A DNA stretch of 60,000 bases from Owenia fusiformis (lineage: Eukaryota > Annelida > Polychaeta > Sabellida > Oweniidae): the NCBI GenBank assembly GCA_903813345.2, contig CAIIXF020000009.1, positions 12,334,030 through 12,394,029 of the forward strand. Reading direction: 5' to 3'. The notes beneath the pieces are model-generated. The model was not told the DNA's origin. It did not search any database and saw only the letters and a program-made list of their open reading frames with translations. Every line of letters starts with the position of its first letter. Within the stretch, counting starts at the first letter, position 1. A program made the translations under genes and the position numbers. Positions 24,001 through 31,075 of this stretch are shown here, piece by piece.

Positions 24001-27000
24001 AGAAATAACTCCCTGATATTTGACACATTTGAACATCATTCAATTTCCTACCAACCTACCATATTTCATGACCATCGTACTGATAGTCACAATATTACTG
24101 CATTTTAAGCAACATGCCCCAGATGGCCACTTTCGGGCTGTTTGAGCTGGTCTTTTATTCAAATGAACTCCATTTCCAACTTGATGCACTGGTAAACTCC
24201 AACAATGTATTCTTGGGGAACCAAGCACTTGATAAAGTAGTGCAGATCAACATCAAACATTTTGTGATTCCCATGGCATTCTTGGGGACTTTAGGTGAAA
24301 CCAGGGGGGAAGTTGATAGGCAGCAGCAGTGGTTCCAACATGACAGAACCATACCCCATACACCCAATGATGCACAATAATGGCTTTGGGAACACTTCAA
24401 TGACCACATTATCAGCAGTACAACAGACAATGAATGGGCACCCAATAGCCCAGCTATGGCCCCATTTAATCTTTACCAGTGGGGATACCCCAAAGATAGA
24501 GTGTAGGGTAATAACACCAGAAAGACATTTTATCAGTCCAATGATCATGAAATAATACAGTCTAGTATGAAATTGAATGATGTACATGTGTGCTAAATAT
24601 TAGGGCAAAATTTTCAAAAATGACAAAGATATGAGGAAAGATTAGGGTTGCCGTTTTTTACCACCCTGTATGTATTTATATTCCGAAACATTTTCAAAAC
24701 ATAAAATATAATAAAAATATAATATTAATTAAGGTATATCCTAAACTAGTTGAACCAGTTATTATAGTGAACATAAACATCATGCTACATATCTCACTGT
24801 TCTAGAAATAGTAATACTTTTATTGCAGTCCAATTAGTTTTTGTCACAGTGTATGTTTGATAGACATCCAACTCCACATCATTCGCTTCAAGATCATACT
24901 TTAGTTGTTTAATGAACTGAAATATATAATTAATAAGAGTATTAATTCAGTAATTTCCGTTTGTGTTCTTTAAACAATTCGGTTTAACATTTAGCTCCGT
25001 GGGATTCGTGGAACTCCATCATCGGACTACTCCGGTGGACTTTGCCCCCATCGAGTCAAATGAGACTCGAAGAGGCATAATGGAGTCCCACGAACCCCCA
25101 TTTAGAATAAATGAACATGTTCATTCTTTCAATTGGGCATTGTGGGACTCATGATTACGTGACATGTCAGGTAACTTGGGATCGAAATGGCCTTCGAAAC
25201 TTAATTACATCATTCCATGGGACTCGATGGGGCATGGCGGGACTCGATGAGACTCCATTGGGCAAAGTTAACTTGGTCGCATGGGACATCGTAAGACTCG
25301 AAATGGCACGTCGGGAATTAATGGAACGCTATTGGTATATATTTGGCTTAATTAAGTGAGTGCACTCAAAATGAGACCCCAGCGAGTAATTTCTGACCAC
25401 TAAAACAACTTTTTCTCTGTATGTGATATTGGCCGATTTCCTTCTCTTCTCTCACATCTCTCATAATAGAGCCTTTGACAACAGTACATGGATGTCGCTG
25501 TGTGTTCCTGTTAATTCCCGTACAACTTATTGAAATATCGAACAGCACATTGTACATAATATCACGGTGATAGGGATGTGTTCCCCGAACTAAAAACTGA
25601 GAAACATATTTTATAAATTTGCTTCACGTCATCGTTCACTTTATGTATAAATAATTAAAGAAGCATATTATTAATAAGGTACCTTTCCTTTTTCAGTAAA
25701 CGATTCTGTGAAGAATAATCCAACATATTTCCAGCCATATCTTTCGACGATCTTCATTATTGTGCGTCCAACTATGACCATATCGTTAAGAACATTTGTC
25801 GCAAGCGGGGCTTCTAATGTGTCCAATGACGTCACCCAATCTGCAGCCTAAATACAGGTATTAAAATGATATCATCCACTGGCGGATCTGGGGGGGGGGG
25901 GGGTGGCTGGGGGCCAACGATGATGAATAATTTCAAATACAATTGAACAGGCAATATGATCAAGTAATTTCCCGCCATAAATCCACCTGCTCATTATCAA
26001 GTGTAAATAAATAATTAAGCCGAATGTCTTACTGTGATACATCCTTTAGCAGCGCAAAACGTCCTAAGATCAGATGTCACGCTTTTACCATGTAAGATGA
26101 AGGGAATAGCTTGTTCTTCGATCTTATTAATGTATGCCACAAAACGATATATATCTTCAATACTTGACTTAATGCTGGAGTTCTAAAATACGAAAAGATT
26201 GGCATAATGAAATGCATGGTGGCATGAAAACAAATATATACAAATTTTGATTTTTTGATAATTTTTCAATAGATATAAAAACACGTAAACACACATGCAT
26301 TAAAAACAGGAGTGCTTGAATTGTATCTATTCCTAACACATTCATTTGGTATCTAAATAAGAAGGTTAAATTAAATTACTGCTGTATACGATTTAAGAGA
26401 ACTTGTACATGTAGGTGAACGTGAACGTTTCTGGTCTTTCGAGATTATAGTTTAATTCCCTCTTTGTATTGTGTACCTGGACACTTTTTTAAAATATACG
26501 AGGAAATAGACTAGAGTGTTCGCATTTTCTCTTACCGCGCTAGTGTCATAGCAGCCATCTACAACGAACTCATAGCCAGAAAGTATGGTTGAGTCAGCGT
26601 TGACATCTTTTCCCGCTTGGACTGCAAACTTACATCGAGTGGCCCAGCTTGCGGTAACTGAGTGGATCAGGTTACCAATGAAGATCTTCTCAACTGTGTA
26701 AAAGGATGCAAAAGCACATTGTTACCACACTAAAACTATTTGCCCAAACCTTAAAAATATACTCTAACATAGTATGTATAAAATAGGATATTTTCTTTAA
26801 AAATGGAAGAAATCGGAAAATTAAAACAAATCGGGATAAAAATCGGGATGTTTTTGGAAAATGGAAGAAGATTGGATTTCTATGAGAAAAGCGAGAGAAA
26901 TTCGGAATATCTAAAGTGCTCAACATATAAATGGCCTCTGGATGCTCTATCACCATTCCCAGACCATGCTGATTTGAGACTTCATACTCAAGGTGGGTTG

Positions 27001-29092
27001 AGGTGACGCGGCGCAGCCACGCGTAGCTGTTCAAAACGAGGCTGCAACGCGGTATAGACACAAAATGGCTGCTAATAGAAACCTTTGAATTGGCGGTAAA
27101 GTTTATTTATAAGCTAGTTACACCGGTTTGGGTATCCAATAGTTATTAAAGCATACACCATTCGGTGGAGAACTTTAAAGTATGTCTGTGTGAAGCTTCT
27201 TGAAATTTAGTCCATCGGGGAAATATATTCTGGGAACACAAAGTCAATCATGTGCGGAAATTTGAAGATCAGAGCATCTTTCTTGCTTTATTTCTGTGTT
27301 TCTGACTTTGTCACTGGGCACATGCCTTCATATCGGTTTTTATTTCCCGCGACATTTATTACCATAATTGTAGATGTGTTCGGTACAGGGACAGATTTCC
27401 AGTGCTTTATCTTCTCTTGCTGAAAAAGTGTGTTAGATGCAAGATTAAATCAACAAAAACCTCGATAGAAACGCTTAAAGCATAACTACTTTGAGCTTTC
27501 AGAGAAAGTTGGTACCTGAGCCGCGCTGCCATACAATATAATCTAATATTATGCTGTCGACTCGTTGCCACTGCAGAAAAGGACCGTGCCGCGTTTCCGG
27601 CGAGTTCAATTTTGTAAGCAAGAGTTTCAATCTTAATTTGTATGGTCCATTCTATATGCGTCAGGTCATTGAATGCCAACGTTACACTTGCTCATGAGTG
27701 GCGAAATACCACGTGACCTTAATTGGAATTAGAAGACAGTTCAACAAAATAGGACCGGGAAATTATCATTTGTGTTGACTATTTCTTTACACTGGTCAAT
27801 GTCTGATCAGAAACTTTGAATTAACATACCTTGAGGGATTGTTCTCCGAATGTGAAGCACGAATTTTCAAAAACTTGCCAATGTCTCGAGGAAATGGAGG
27901 ACGAAGTGGCTCAGATAATCGGAGTTGCCTCCATTTTGGTCTAATAACGCCTTGCAGCCTCGTTTTGAACAGCTACGCGTGGCTGCGCCGCGCGCGTCAC
28001 CTCAATCCACCTTGAAACTTTTCAATAATGGCTAGATACCAGTACACAACCCTTAAGTTTTGGATATTTTACATTATGTATACTCTCAACTACATATGTA
28101 TGGTCATTTGAAAATTCTTTTGTTTTTAAACTGGGAAATCTTCACTTCAGCAAATCCAGGTGTCATAAGCACTGTAAAAGGAATCGGTAGAAATATTGGT
28201 TTAACTAAAAATAATAGATCAACAATTTAACAAATTCGAGAGGATTAAATTTTTTCATTGAATGCATGTTTCATGCATTGAATTCTTAAGAAGATGCTAA
28301 ACGGAACCAAGTCTCGCTGTTGCCATGGCAACCAAAGTTCACTTCCTTGTAGGGAATTATATTTATATTGATGCAAACTCAAGACATATGTATGGAACAT
28401 ATTCTGAAAGTTTTATAGATAGATGAGTAAAAATAAAAAACTGGCCCGGCAAGGTGGTAATAATTTGTACCACCTTGCCAGGCCAGTTCTAGGGGTTTTA
28501 GTGCTAGTTTAGAAGGCGTTTATTTTACTATATCGACCTGAAAATGTGTGACGTCATATTGGTGGTCCATATGGACCGGTCTAGAATATATTCTGGACCG
28601 GCAATTTTCCCCGGGAAATTAGATATCGTTCAATGCGTAAGACTTTCTTGCTGTTTCAGTTCTGGTCGTTAACGGTGGTAATTATACTAATAACGTCATT
28701 TCTGCGAGCAATATAGTGAAATATTGGACCTTGGGCCTTTGGCCCTCGGTCCAATATTTCACTATATCGCCCTTAGAAATGACGTTATTGTATTATTAAT
28801 TAGCCCATGTTTCGTAAATATTATGTAATGTATGATTGTTGATTATGCATTTTAAGAAAGAATACAATGAAGCAAGGGTATATCTTATGAACTAACCTGG
28901 TTTTAGAACTACTTTATCCATCAACTCTCTTACTTCATTTCTTAAACTGGAAATCTCTTCACTTATGTCAGCTAACTTGTATTTTCTCAGCTCTCTGTTT
29001 ATCTTTTTGCTTTGTTTTTCACTGCCTTTGTCAGCAGTGGATAACGCAATGATCGAAATCACAAAAACGACAGAGGTGCGAATTAAATGCAT
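12060..29092 (-). CDS. Secreted Venus-flytrap (GABA-B receptor-like) ligand-binding protein, 13 exons, no membrane domain
   Basis: Exons, in transcript order: 29092-28897, 26693-26536, 26182-26033, 25847-25683, 24916-24818, 23532-23467, 22954-22915 (tentative), 16357-16212, 14840-14774, 14423-14269, 13846-13783, 13654-13562, 12091-12060. Donors are GT, acceptors AG, phases agree throughout, and the sum is 1431 nt (476 aa plus TAA). Residues 1-20 look like a signal peptide; about 27-62 are a Lys/Glu/Leu-rich coiled coil; about 66-467 form a bilobed ANF-receptor/GABA-B type domain. Family marks are GWKYVGLFF in lobe 1, KFLCE and NCT (C277/C300, the pair kept in GABA-B receptors), AYDAVWAFALAL, DFVGVTGHYTYDATG, VGKYDA and WRYKGGEPVLDG. 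The frame then stops where receptors enter TM1. Inferred role: an extracellular ligand-binding or decoy protein, possibly multimeric through the coiled coil. The Glu that contacts GABA just before the AYDA motif in GABA-B1 seems to be replaced by Pro/Lys, so the ligand need not be GABA. An unseen alternative 3' exon could still add a membrane domain. Confidence 0.8.
12400..13013. mobile_element. Foldback element in intron 12
   Basis: ACTTTAAAGGAATATTCCTTGCC at the left and GGCAAGGAATATTCCTTTAAGGT at the right. Arms of ~200 bp pair with mismatches. It lies inside a diverged GACCCACTTC-bearing repeat. No ORF. Confidence 0.75.
13562..13654 (-). CDS. Exon 12
   Basis: Acceptor attttcag|CTGATG, donor AAAG|gtaagt, phase 1 to 1 (residues 437-466). 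VSIRNVGKYDAKTDVL and MWRYK match the end of the flytrap domain (VGxYxAxxDxL...I.WxGG). Confidence 0.9.
13783..13846 (-). CDS. Exon 11
   Basis: Acceptor ggcacacag|GGACAC, donor GGAAG|gtaagtt, phase 0 to 1 (residues 415-435). GHYTYDATGLRNFYVYVGTLE continues the GVTG-x-V-x-FDxxG-x-R pattern of ANF-family lobe 1. Confidence 0.9.
14269..14423 (-). CDS. Exon 10: AYDAVWAFALAL motif
   Basis: Acceptor ggtgcag|CTTATG, donor GTCACG|gtattg, phase 1 to 0 (residues 364-414, with split Ala 363). AYDAVWAFALALKATF and EKIYANLMAVDFVGVT are the most diagnostic GABA-B-like signatures of the gene (YDAxWALALAL and FxGVTG). Confidence 0.92.
14774..14840 (-). CDS. Exon 9
   Basis: Acceptor cgttgcag|ACATAC, donor TGCAG|gtatgtg, phase 0 to 1 (residues 341-362). 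TYVDVLSDIGEVVPPKKPFVFA leads into the AYDAVW motif of the next exon. In GABA-B1 this linker has a Glu that contacts GABA; here it reads KKPFVF. Confidence 0.85.
15045..16164 (-). mobile_element. Decayed mariner-like element with ~300 bp inverted ends
   Basis: Ends read TACAGGGTTGGCCAAAAAAAA and its inverse CCCACCCTGTA, flanked by TA-rich sequence as in Tc1/mariner. Inverted arms run about 15045-15340 and 15870-16164 with scattered mismatches. The middle holds transposase remains on the minus strand. It lies in intron 8 of the flytrap gene, close to exon 8. Confidence 0.8.
15590..15780 (-). pseudogene. Tc1/mariner transposase remnant (DDE/D C-terminal part)
   Basis: The minus strand reads DFIFQQDIAPYHRS, then after a frame change AWPPNSPDATCNLFDYDTW. 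These match the family motifs FxQQDxAPxH and WPPxSPDLNPxDxxLW. At least one frameshift or stop separates the blocks, so it is not functional. Confidence 0.75.
16212..16357 (-). CDS. Exon 8: lobe 2, directly after the Ngaro insertion
   Basis: Acceptor attacacag|ACGATC, donor GGCAAA|gtaatt, phase 1 to 0 (residues 293-340). DQIATTNCTREQINEARKGA matches the GABA-B 'NCT...M..A..GHI' region, with C300 as the second conserved cysteine. The acceptor AG lies about 11 bp from the end of the Ngaro B2 repeat. Confidence 0.88.
16369..16982 (-). repeat. Ngaro B2 terminal repeat
   Basis: Downstream terminus of the element. Its outermost bases read TTTGTTTGTTTCC on the minus strand and lie directly before exon 8 of the flytrap gene. 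Confidence 0.9.
16559..16846 (-). repeat. Hairpin minisatellite inside Ngaro B2 (second copy at 17474-17761)
   Basis: Nine units of GCACCATCCACATTATGGNGC spaced 29-34 bp apart with variable linkers. Each unit has a self-complementary GCACCAT...ATGGYGC pair, so each can form a small stem-loop in DNA or RNA. One unit carries TTCACATT in place of TCCACATT. Confidence 0.85.
17098..17285 (-). repeat. Ngaro A2 internal repeat
   Basis: Second copy of A, abutting B1. The A2/B1 joint represents the circle junction used in replication of split-repeat elements. Being a promoter copy that points toward exon 8 of the host gene, it could start chimeric transcripts (inference). Confidence 0.88.
17284..17897 (-). 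repeat. Ngaro B1 repeat
   Basis: 614 bp direct repeat identical by eye to B2 (16369-16982). It contains nine copies of a short hairpin-forming motif (17474-17761). Confidence 0.9.
18228..19271 (-). CDS. Ngaro tyrosine recombinase
   Basis: 347 aa. An N-terminal SAM-like/core-binding part (to ~120) is followed by the catalytic domain: FFGFLRCGEFT (first Arg), a Lys-bearing beta hairpin region (LKSSKTDRTGEG), HSFRIGAASSAAYSHLGD (H-x-x-R) and LGRWKSDSFRRYIRP (Trp and nucleophile Tyr). The R-K-HxxR-W-Y set is complete, so the enzyme looks active. By family it joins a circular DNA intermediate to the genome without a target duplication. The start overlaps the end of the RT ORF. Confidence 0.93.
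   Translation of the reverse strand: MGRRSTMPLSKPTASNLAVSVIDAHLDHLWDLSLSHKTKQVYNEGYKSYLGFLKVNGVEFTNNNIPPISEAIVLRFISYCHLKGLKHSTIRLYLSGLRYVFMRIGINNPFHLADGTLMPRISTILNTILKLQDNKQSLRRPITHEILATLCRFLVTKRIDPYENIMFKAVYTLAFFGFLRCGEFTTQPGQNVVLLQDIKMYQGYFTYHLKSSKTDRTGEGVTIPIHSNPDSVTCAVKAMQLYLDVRQKQHSSNPSGPLFLTLEGTTLSRDSFIGTMKQHLHNIGLDPAHFSGHSFRIGAASSAAYSHLGDSLIMTLGRWKSDSFRRYIRPNDQLLKDGQRAMASPHT
19214..20833 (-). CDS. Ngaro reverse transcriptase/RNase H
   Basis: 539 aa. RT motifs in order: RMIIDLSSPHN (~108), SKWDVKDAFKIIPV (~160, first catalytic Asp), RLSFGCRSSPKIYDTL (~193) and FLIHLLDDHLAI (~229, LLDD in place of YxDD), then CLEYLGIILDS. RNase H follows: LYTDAAASLGHGG (~390), AFLELYPIV, VFMCDNEATVSIINKG (~455) and ADSLSRLQ (~508), giving the D-E-D-D set. 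No aspartic protease or methyltransferase. Its 3' end overlaps the recombinase ORF by 58 nt in another frame. Confidence 0.93.
   Translation of the reverse strand: MNASTPINIPQLRMDLIHHPDANFVNYLCNGLEYGFDTLVEQPEGISIPNRICNNLLSARRQPEIVEELLNTELSKGYLLGPFVTPPFAHFRVSPIGIAESKYSKKKRMIIDLSSPHNDQDYSINDFIDKEKCSLQYVTLDTAIKGILSKGRNALLSKWDVKDAFKIIPVKPEQWHWFCIKWKDKYYVSHRLSFGCRSSPKIYDTLSQAVEWIGKNKYDVDFLIHLLDDHLAINTSSWEEGHRTMAIMTMLFNKLNIPLSPHKVVGPTTCLEYLGIILDSRNMEARLPVEKLERISTFIKTISKQKTCTKIQLLQLLGHLQFASRVIRPGRSFVSYLYKLASSVDTPFKHVYLDKHCREDLTMWQTFLTNWNGVNLFYEQVPILSNEMHLYTDAAASLGHGGFYNGAYFYEPWPETLPSIECQDLSIAFLELYPIVVAAIIWGSLWSRKSIVFMCDNEATVSIINKGRSKVLPIMKLMRNLTWRACESNFHFHARHVKGNSNNIADSLSRLQIDRFKELVPWADAAPCPCPNPLQVIWQ
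20849..21859 (-). CDS. Ngaro Gag-like protein with CCCH zinc finger
   Basis: About 336 aa from the Met at 21859 (MPSTRGKSKN). This start lies 28 bp inside the A1 repeat boundary; an upstream Met at 21958 would begin inside the repeat and is less likely. The N terminus is Lys/Ser rich and basic. A short zinc finger near the C terminus reads CNNFNSEGGCNYDDCYRLH (C-x8-C-x4-C-x3-H), a type seen in Gag-like proteins of DIRS/Ngaro elements, and it is followed by a basic tail (SSRSSRKNEGKNKN). Role by family: packaging of element RNA. The stop is 15 nt from the RT start, so RT may be made by reinitiation. Confidence 0.8.
   Translation of the reverse strand: MPSTRGKSKNQKQTKKKSVEKPYAKTPSDSSNEATNSNLKESVETLTKAVNILVDKLEAPSGQSDPPVPTPSSSAERNLEPLDASSSTIVRGLGEKGIHPNDIPMIDVISPSVKRAILTGKYINMACLLIPYYEISKAPSLDTEADGKLTLKAVNMDNDPKLKRHLTIAEFITAFEKYKRIMLAAYPSRADELSQYMYNILDIHNTNGAVFYEYHKLFTGRACAAWINHQIKVDWGQVDTRLLQLVLNSKHVDVDNGKTSQSEAKRGKQNTDRQGRKVIYSEDERGRSRPVCNNFNSEGGCNYDDCYRLHVRVDSEGRKISPSSRSSRKNEGKNKN
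21887..22074 (-). repeat. Ngaro A1 terminal repeat
   Basis: 188 bp, matching A2 (17098-17285) without differences that I could see. It is the upstream end of the element, should hold the promoter, and ends 28 bp before the gag ATG. Confidence 0.9.
22075..23460. other. Intron sequence between exon 6 and the Ngaro element
   Basis: AT-rich. The only coding signal is the tentative 40 nt exon 7 at 22915-22954. A TAAATCTAGTTT / AAACTAGATTTATTTAG pair (~22770 and ~23088) marks a small foldback of ~350 bp with CCCCCTCC stretches at its ends. Confidence 0.5.
22915..22954 (-). CDS. Exon 7 (tentative microexon)
   Basis: Acceptor cttcttcaccaag|ATGCAT and a weak donor CCT|gttttaag. It is 40 nt long, phase 0 to 1, and gives MHATWNMLIVVGT plus a split Tyr codon. 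Support: this is exactly the phase bridge needed between exon 6 (ends phase 0) and exon 8 (needs one base), and MLIVVGTY resembles the YVWxLxGWY strand expected here. Weaknesses are its small size and poor donor. Without it the total is not a multiple of three. Confidence 0.45.
23467..23532 (-). CDS. Exon 6: conserved Cys strand
   Basis: Acceptor ttttag|GAAAGT, donor GAG|gtatga, phase 0 to 0, 22 codons (residues 257-278). LRIFVADVSRSAQPKFLCE matches the GABA-B pattern of a RIIxG strand followed by K-x-F-C-E. C277 is the first cysteine of the conserved lobe-2 pair. Confidence 0.85.
23945..24670 (+). mobile_element. Decayed mariner-like element in intron 5
   Basis: TIRs of about 40 bp: TACATGGTGGTCAAAAAACG at the left and the inverse CGTTTTTTACCACCCTGTA at the right, with GGCAACCCTA next inside. 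The interior codes transposase fragments on the plus strand, opposite to the host gene. Confidence 0.8.
24130..24500 (+). pseudogene. Mariner-like transposase remnant
   Basis: Two overlapping frames give QQQWFQHDRTIPHTPNDAQ, then LWEHFNDHIIS and NEWAPNSPAMAPFNLYQWGY. They line up with the family pattern WFQQDGAxxHT...WPPRSPDLxPxDFFLWGY. A stop follows the HT block and key Asp/Gly positions are lost, so it is dead. The N-terminal helix-turn-helix part is missing. Confidence 0.75.
24818..24916 (-). CDS. Exon 5: Venus-flytrap domain
   Basis: Acceptor atttcag|TTCATT, donor AAAA|gtatta, phase 0 to 0, 33 codons (residues 224-256). FIKQLKYDLEANDVELDVYQ corresponds to the stretch in GABA-B receptors where the lobe-2 entry helix leads to a strand of the form 'GIEI..RQSF'. 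Confidence 0.85.
24985..25335. repeat. Degenerate repeat rich in GGGACTCGATG
   Basis: GGGACTCGAT, GAGACTCCATT, GAGTCCCA and TGGGACTCAT recur in both orientations. This looks like a decayed foldback. It is in intron 4 of the flytrap gene. Confidence 0.5.
25683..25847 (-). CDS. Exon 4: lobe 1 core with GWKYVGLFF
   Basis: Acceptor tatttag|GCTGCAG, donor AAAG|gtacctt, phase 0 to 0, 55 codons (residues 169-223). IMKIVERYGWKYVGLFFTES is the conserved helix and strand of ANF-family receptors (compare the GWKK/VATI region in GABA-B). Confidence 0.9.
26033..26182 (-). CDS. Exon 3: lobe 1
   Basis: Acceptor ttttag|AACTCC, donor ACA|gtaagac, phase 0 to 0, exactly 50 codons (residues 119-168). Contains IPFILHGKSV, which sits where receptors have a Gly-Cys-Ser ligand loop; here Cys is Lys. 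FCAAKGC carries two closely spaced cysteines (C161, C166) that are not typical of GABA-B receptors. Confidence 0.85.
26536..26693 (-). CDS. Exon 2: start of Venus-flytrap lobe 1
   Basis: Acceptor cacag|TTGAG, donor GCG|gtaagag, phase 1 to 0. Codes residues 66-118: EKIFIGNLI, then AVQAGKDVNADSTILSGYEF and DGCYDTS, which match the GABA-B/ANF pattern of a helix with AL..DVN, then ILPGYEL and a Cys-Asp. C86 and C113 are here. Confidence 0.85.
26989..28014. mobile_element. ~1.03 kb non-autonomous element with ~60 bp TIRs in intron 1
   Basis: CAAGGTGGGTTGAGGTGACG at 26989 and its inverse ending at 28014; the arms include CAGCCACGCGTAGCTGTTC. The interior has no recognisable transposase; a 90 aa minus-strand frame at 27407-27679 has no known motif. 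Confidence 0.7.
28441..28488. repeat. Hairpin
   Basis: CTGGCCCGGCAAGGTGGTA and TACCACCTTGCCAGGCCAG form a ~19 bp stem with a short loop and one bulge. Confidence 0.85.
28688..28789. repeat. Long hairpin, ~50 bp arms
   Basis: TAACGTCATTTCTGCG...ATATAGTGAAATATTGGACC pairs with GGTCCAATATTTCACTATAT...AGAAATGACGTTA around a GGGCCTTTGGCCC centre. Confidence 0.85.
28897..29092 (-). CDS. Exon 1: signal peptide and coiled coil
   Basis: Codes residues 1-65. ATG at 29092-29090 is followed by MHLIRTS, then a hydrophobic run (VVFVISIIALS) and TADKGS, a likely signal-peptidase site region. A charged stretch with Leu/Ile spacing (KKINRELRKYKLADIS, EEISSLRNEV) predicts a coiled coil. It ends in phase 1 at CCAG|gttagt. 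A similar exon of identical length and donor phase lies at 4548-4743, which supports both the start and the end. Confidence 0.85.
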
Positions 29093-29185
29093 GCTGGTGT
29101 GCGGTTCTTTCGTGTTTAATTTTCTTGTTTTGGGATGAGCTTATTGCACTCGAGTCACGATGGATTTGCGCGGAATAAATAATAC
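29093..29185 (-). promoter_or_regulatory. 5' UTR/proximal promoter conserved between the two exon 1 copies
   Basis: The ~90 bp upstream of the ATG resembles the same stretch before the paralogous exon at 4743: ATTCCGC, AATCCATC, CTCGAGT and AATAAGCTCAT are shared in the same order. A TATA-like run (TTATTTATTCC here, TATATATTCC in the other copy) precedes the shared block. Confidence 0.45.
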
Positions 29186-29813
29186 GAGGATTAATCGAAA
29201 AGTTCTGCACCGTTTGGTCTAACAATCTTAATAGTTGATGAAGCACTAGGTCTCCCATTTTTTTTATAGTTTTTAACCAATCGTTCTTAGTTTTGCACAT
29301 ATCATTAGGGATGTAATATTGCACACACCAAATTCCATGTCCCAAGAATAAAAAAAGTTTATTTCATCATTCATTTTGATTTTGTATAGTCCTTGACAAA
29401 GAACACGTTCACATTTTAACCTCAATTTGGAATTTTTAATCTTGAGCATATCCCGTCTGCGACCGATCCAACATTGATCAGTAATGTTCGTAATGCATCC
29501 AGAAATAATTACCGAAGTTAATAGCGGACATTTTTAAATACTGGCCGATTTTATAATTGAAGTGTTTATCGTACATCTTCAACTTGACAGAGCCGCTAAA
29601 TTTTTGCCATTAAGGAAAATGTTTCCGGGGGTGTTTAAAATCAACCGAGTACTTATCATCCGTTTTTACTTTTGAAATATAAAGTAGTCCGGTATTCAAC
29701 ATCATTGTAACTTGTATGATATTTGATAAGTGTAAAAGTTGTTTTTGGAGCATTTTTTAGAGCCATTTTGTAAGGAATACATGATGAAAAAAGGTACAAT
29801 CTTTTAATTTAAA

Positions 29814-29918
29814 GTATGACCTGAATCGATTGCAAACTTCATATTTGCACATTTGATGAGATAAACCATTTGTGTCATATTGTGAAATTATTAAGTTTGC
29901 AATCGATTCAGGTCATAG
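29814..29918. repeat. Inverted repeat with ~25 bp arms
   Basis: TATGACCTGAATCGATTGCA at 29814 and its inverse ending at 29918, separated by ~53 bp of AT-rich sequence. Confidence 0.85.
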
Positions 29919-29919
29919 T

Positions 29920-31070
29920 GTATTTTGGTATTTTTGTGGTAATCAATGGAAACCGATGGCCTCTATTGGGATCTGCTAATATCCTCATGTTAAGTCAATA
30001 ATGCACAGCCCCATGTACGTAAGTCAATACAACCTTACTGAACTAAACGGCCCCTATCTCAGCCTATGTGTGCCTGAAAACTTTAATATTTTCCAAAGAG
30101 TTATATGACATTCTATTCTTCATGTTACACCTAAGAATTAGAATTAATACCGGTGGACGGATTTGGTTCATATGCTGATACTGAGGAATTCAGCGACTCT
30201 GTTCAAGGAATCTGTAAAGACCAGAATATCTTAACGTACTTATAGTTACATCGAACTCAAAAATTTTGAATATTTTTTCGTGAACGCTTTGTTGATAATA
30301 AATTCGATGAACTCAAAATAAATACGTAAAAATGTGAAATATTATTTTAATAACCAACTCACAAATTGTTTTGAAAATTAAAGATCTACGATTTTTGAGG
30401 TTTCTTTTTTTTCGAATGTTGACACAGTTACATTGCCTGACTGATTTATGGTTCGTCGCTTTTGAATGTAAAAAAGTGTTGCAAATGTAAAATACAGGTA
30501 ATTAAATACAGTTTAAAATGCTCAATAAATAAGTTTCAGTTTAAAATAGTATTATGTTTTGAGACATTAACTAGCAAACCCCAGTGTTCATCTGTTGGAA
30601 GCACATCCTAAGGAAGCTATAAATACCAGAAGAAATCCGGATTACCTCGGTTGTTAATGAATTAAAAAATACTCCTTGGCCTTGACCTCCAATCTATGTT
30701 GCATATGGACAGCTCGGATGTTCGCAGCGCAGTACTGTGATGGGAATAAAACAGCATACTCTTTAGGACTATTTGCCTTATGTTTGCGTTGCCTTGCCTT
30801 ATATATGTTTTCATTGACAGAAAGCATTCTTCATTGATGGAAAAATTGCCTCACCTCACCCGATTCCCTTGCTACGGCAGTCTTATCACTTTCATAGAAG
30901 AAATACAAGCTAAAATTGTGTACACTGATCACCTCAGTAAATTCTTCGCAGACACTTTTCATAATAAACACTCTATTTTTTAGAATGGGAATTATTTTTT
31001 GGAATGGGAAAAGTAAAATATAGATGAATTTCAAACACGAGTGAGATGGCTGAGATTTTATTTTTAATTT
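29920..31070. other. Intergenic, no gene seen
   Basis: Contains the segment at 30813-30910 that is shared with 6710-6850. Otherwise nothing recognisable. Confidence 0.5.
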
Positions 31071-31075
31071 AACGT

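Noticed and set aside
28156-28181. Possible extra exon between exons 1 and 2 (TGCTTATGACACCTGGATTT on the minus strand)
   Set aside because: It has an acceptor and a gtgaag donor but would be 26 nt and break the frame into exon 2, while exon 1 to exon 2 joins in phase directly.
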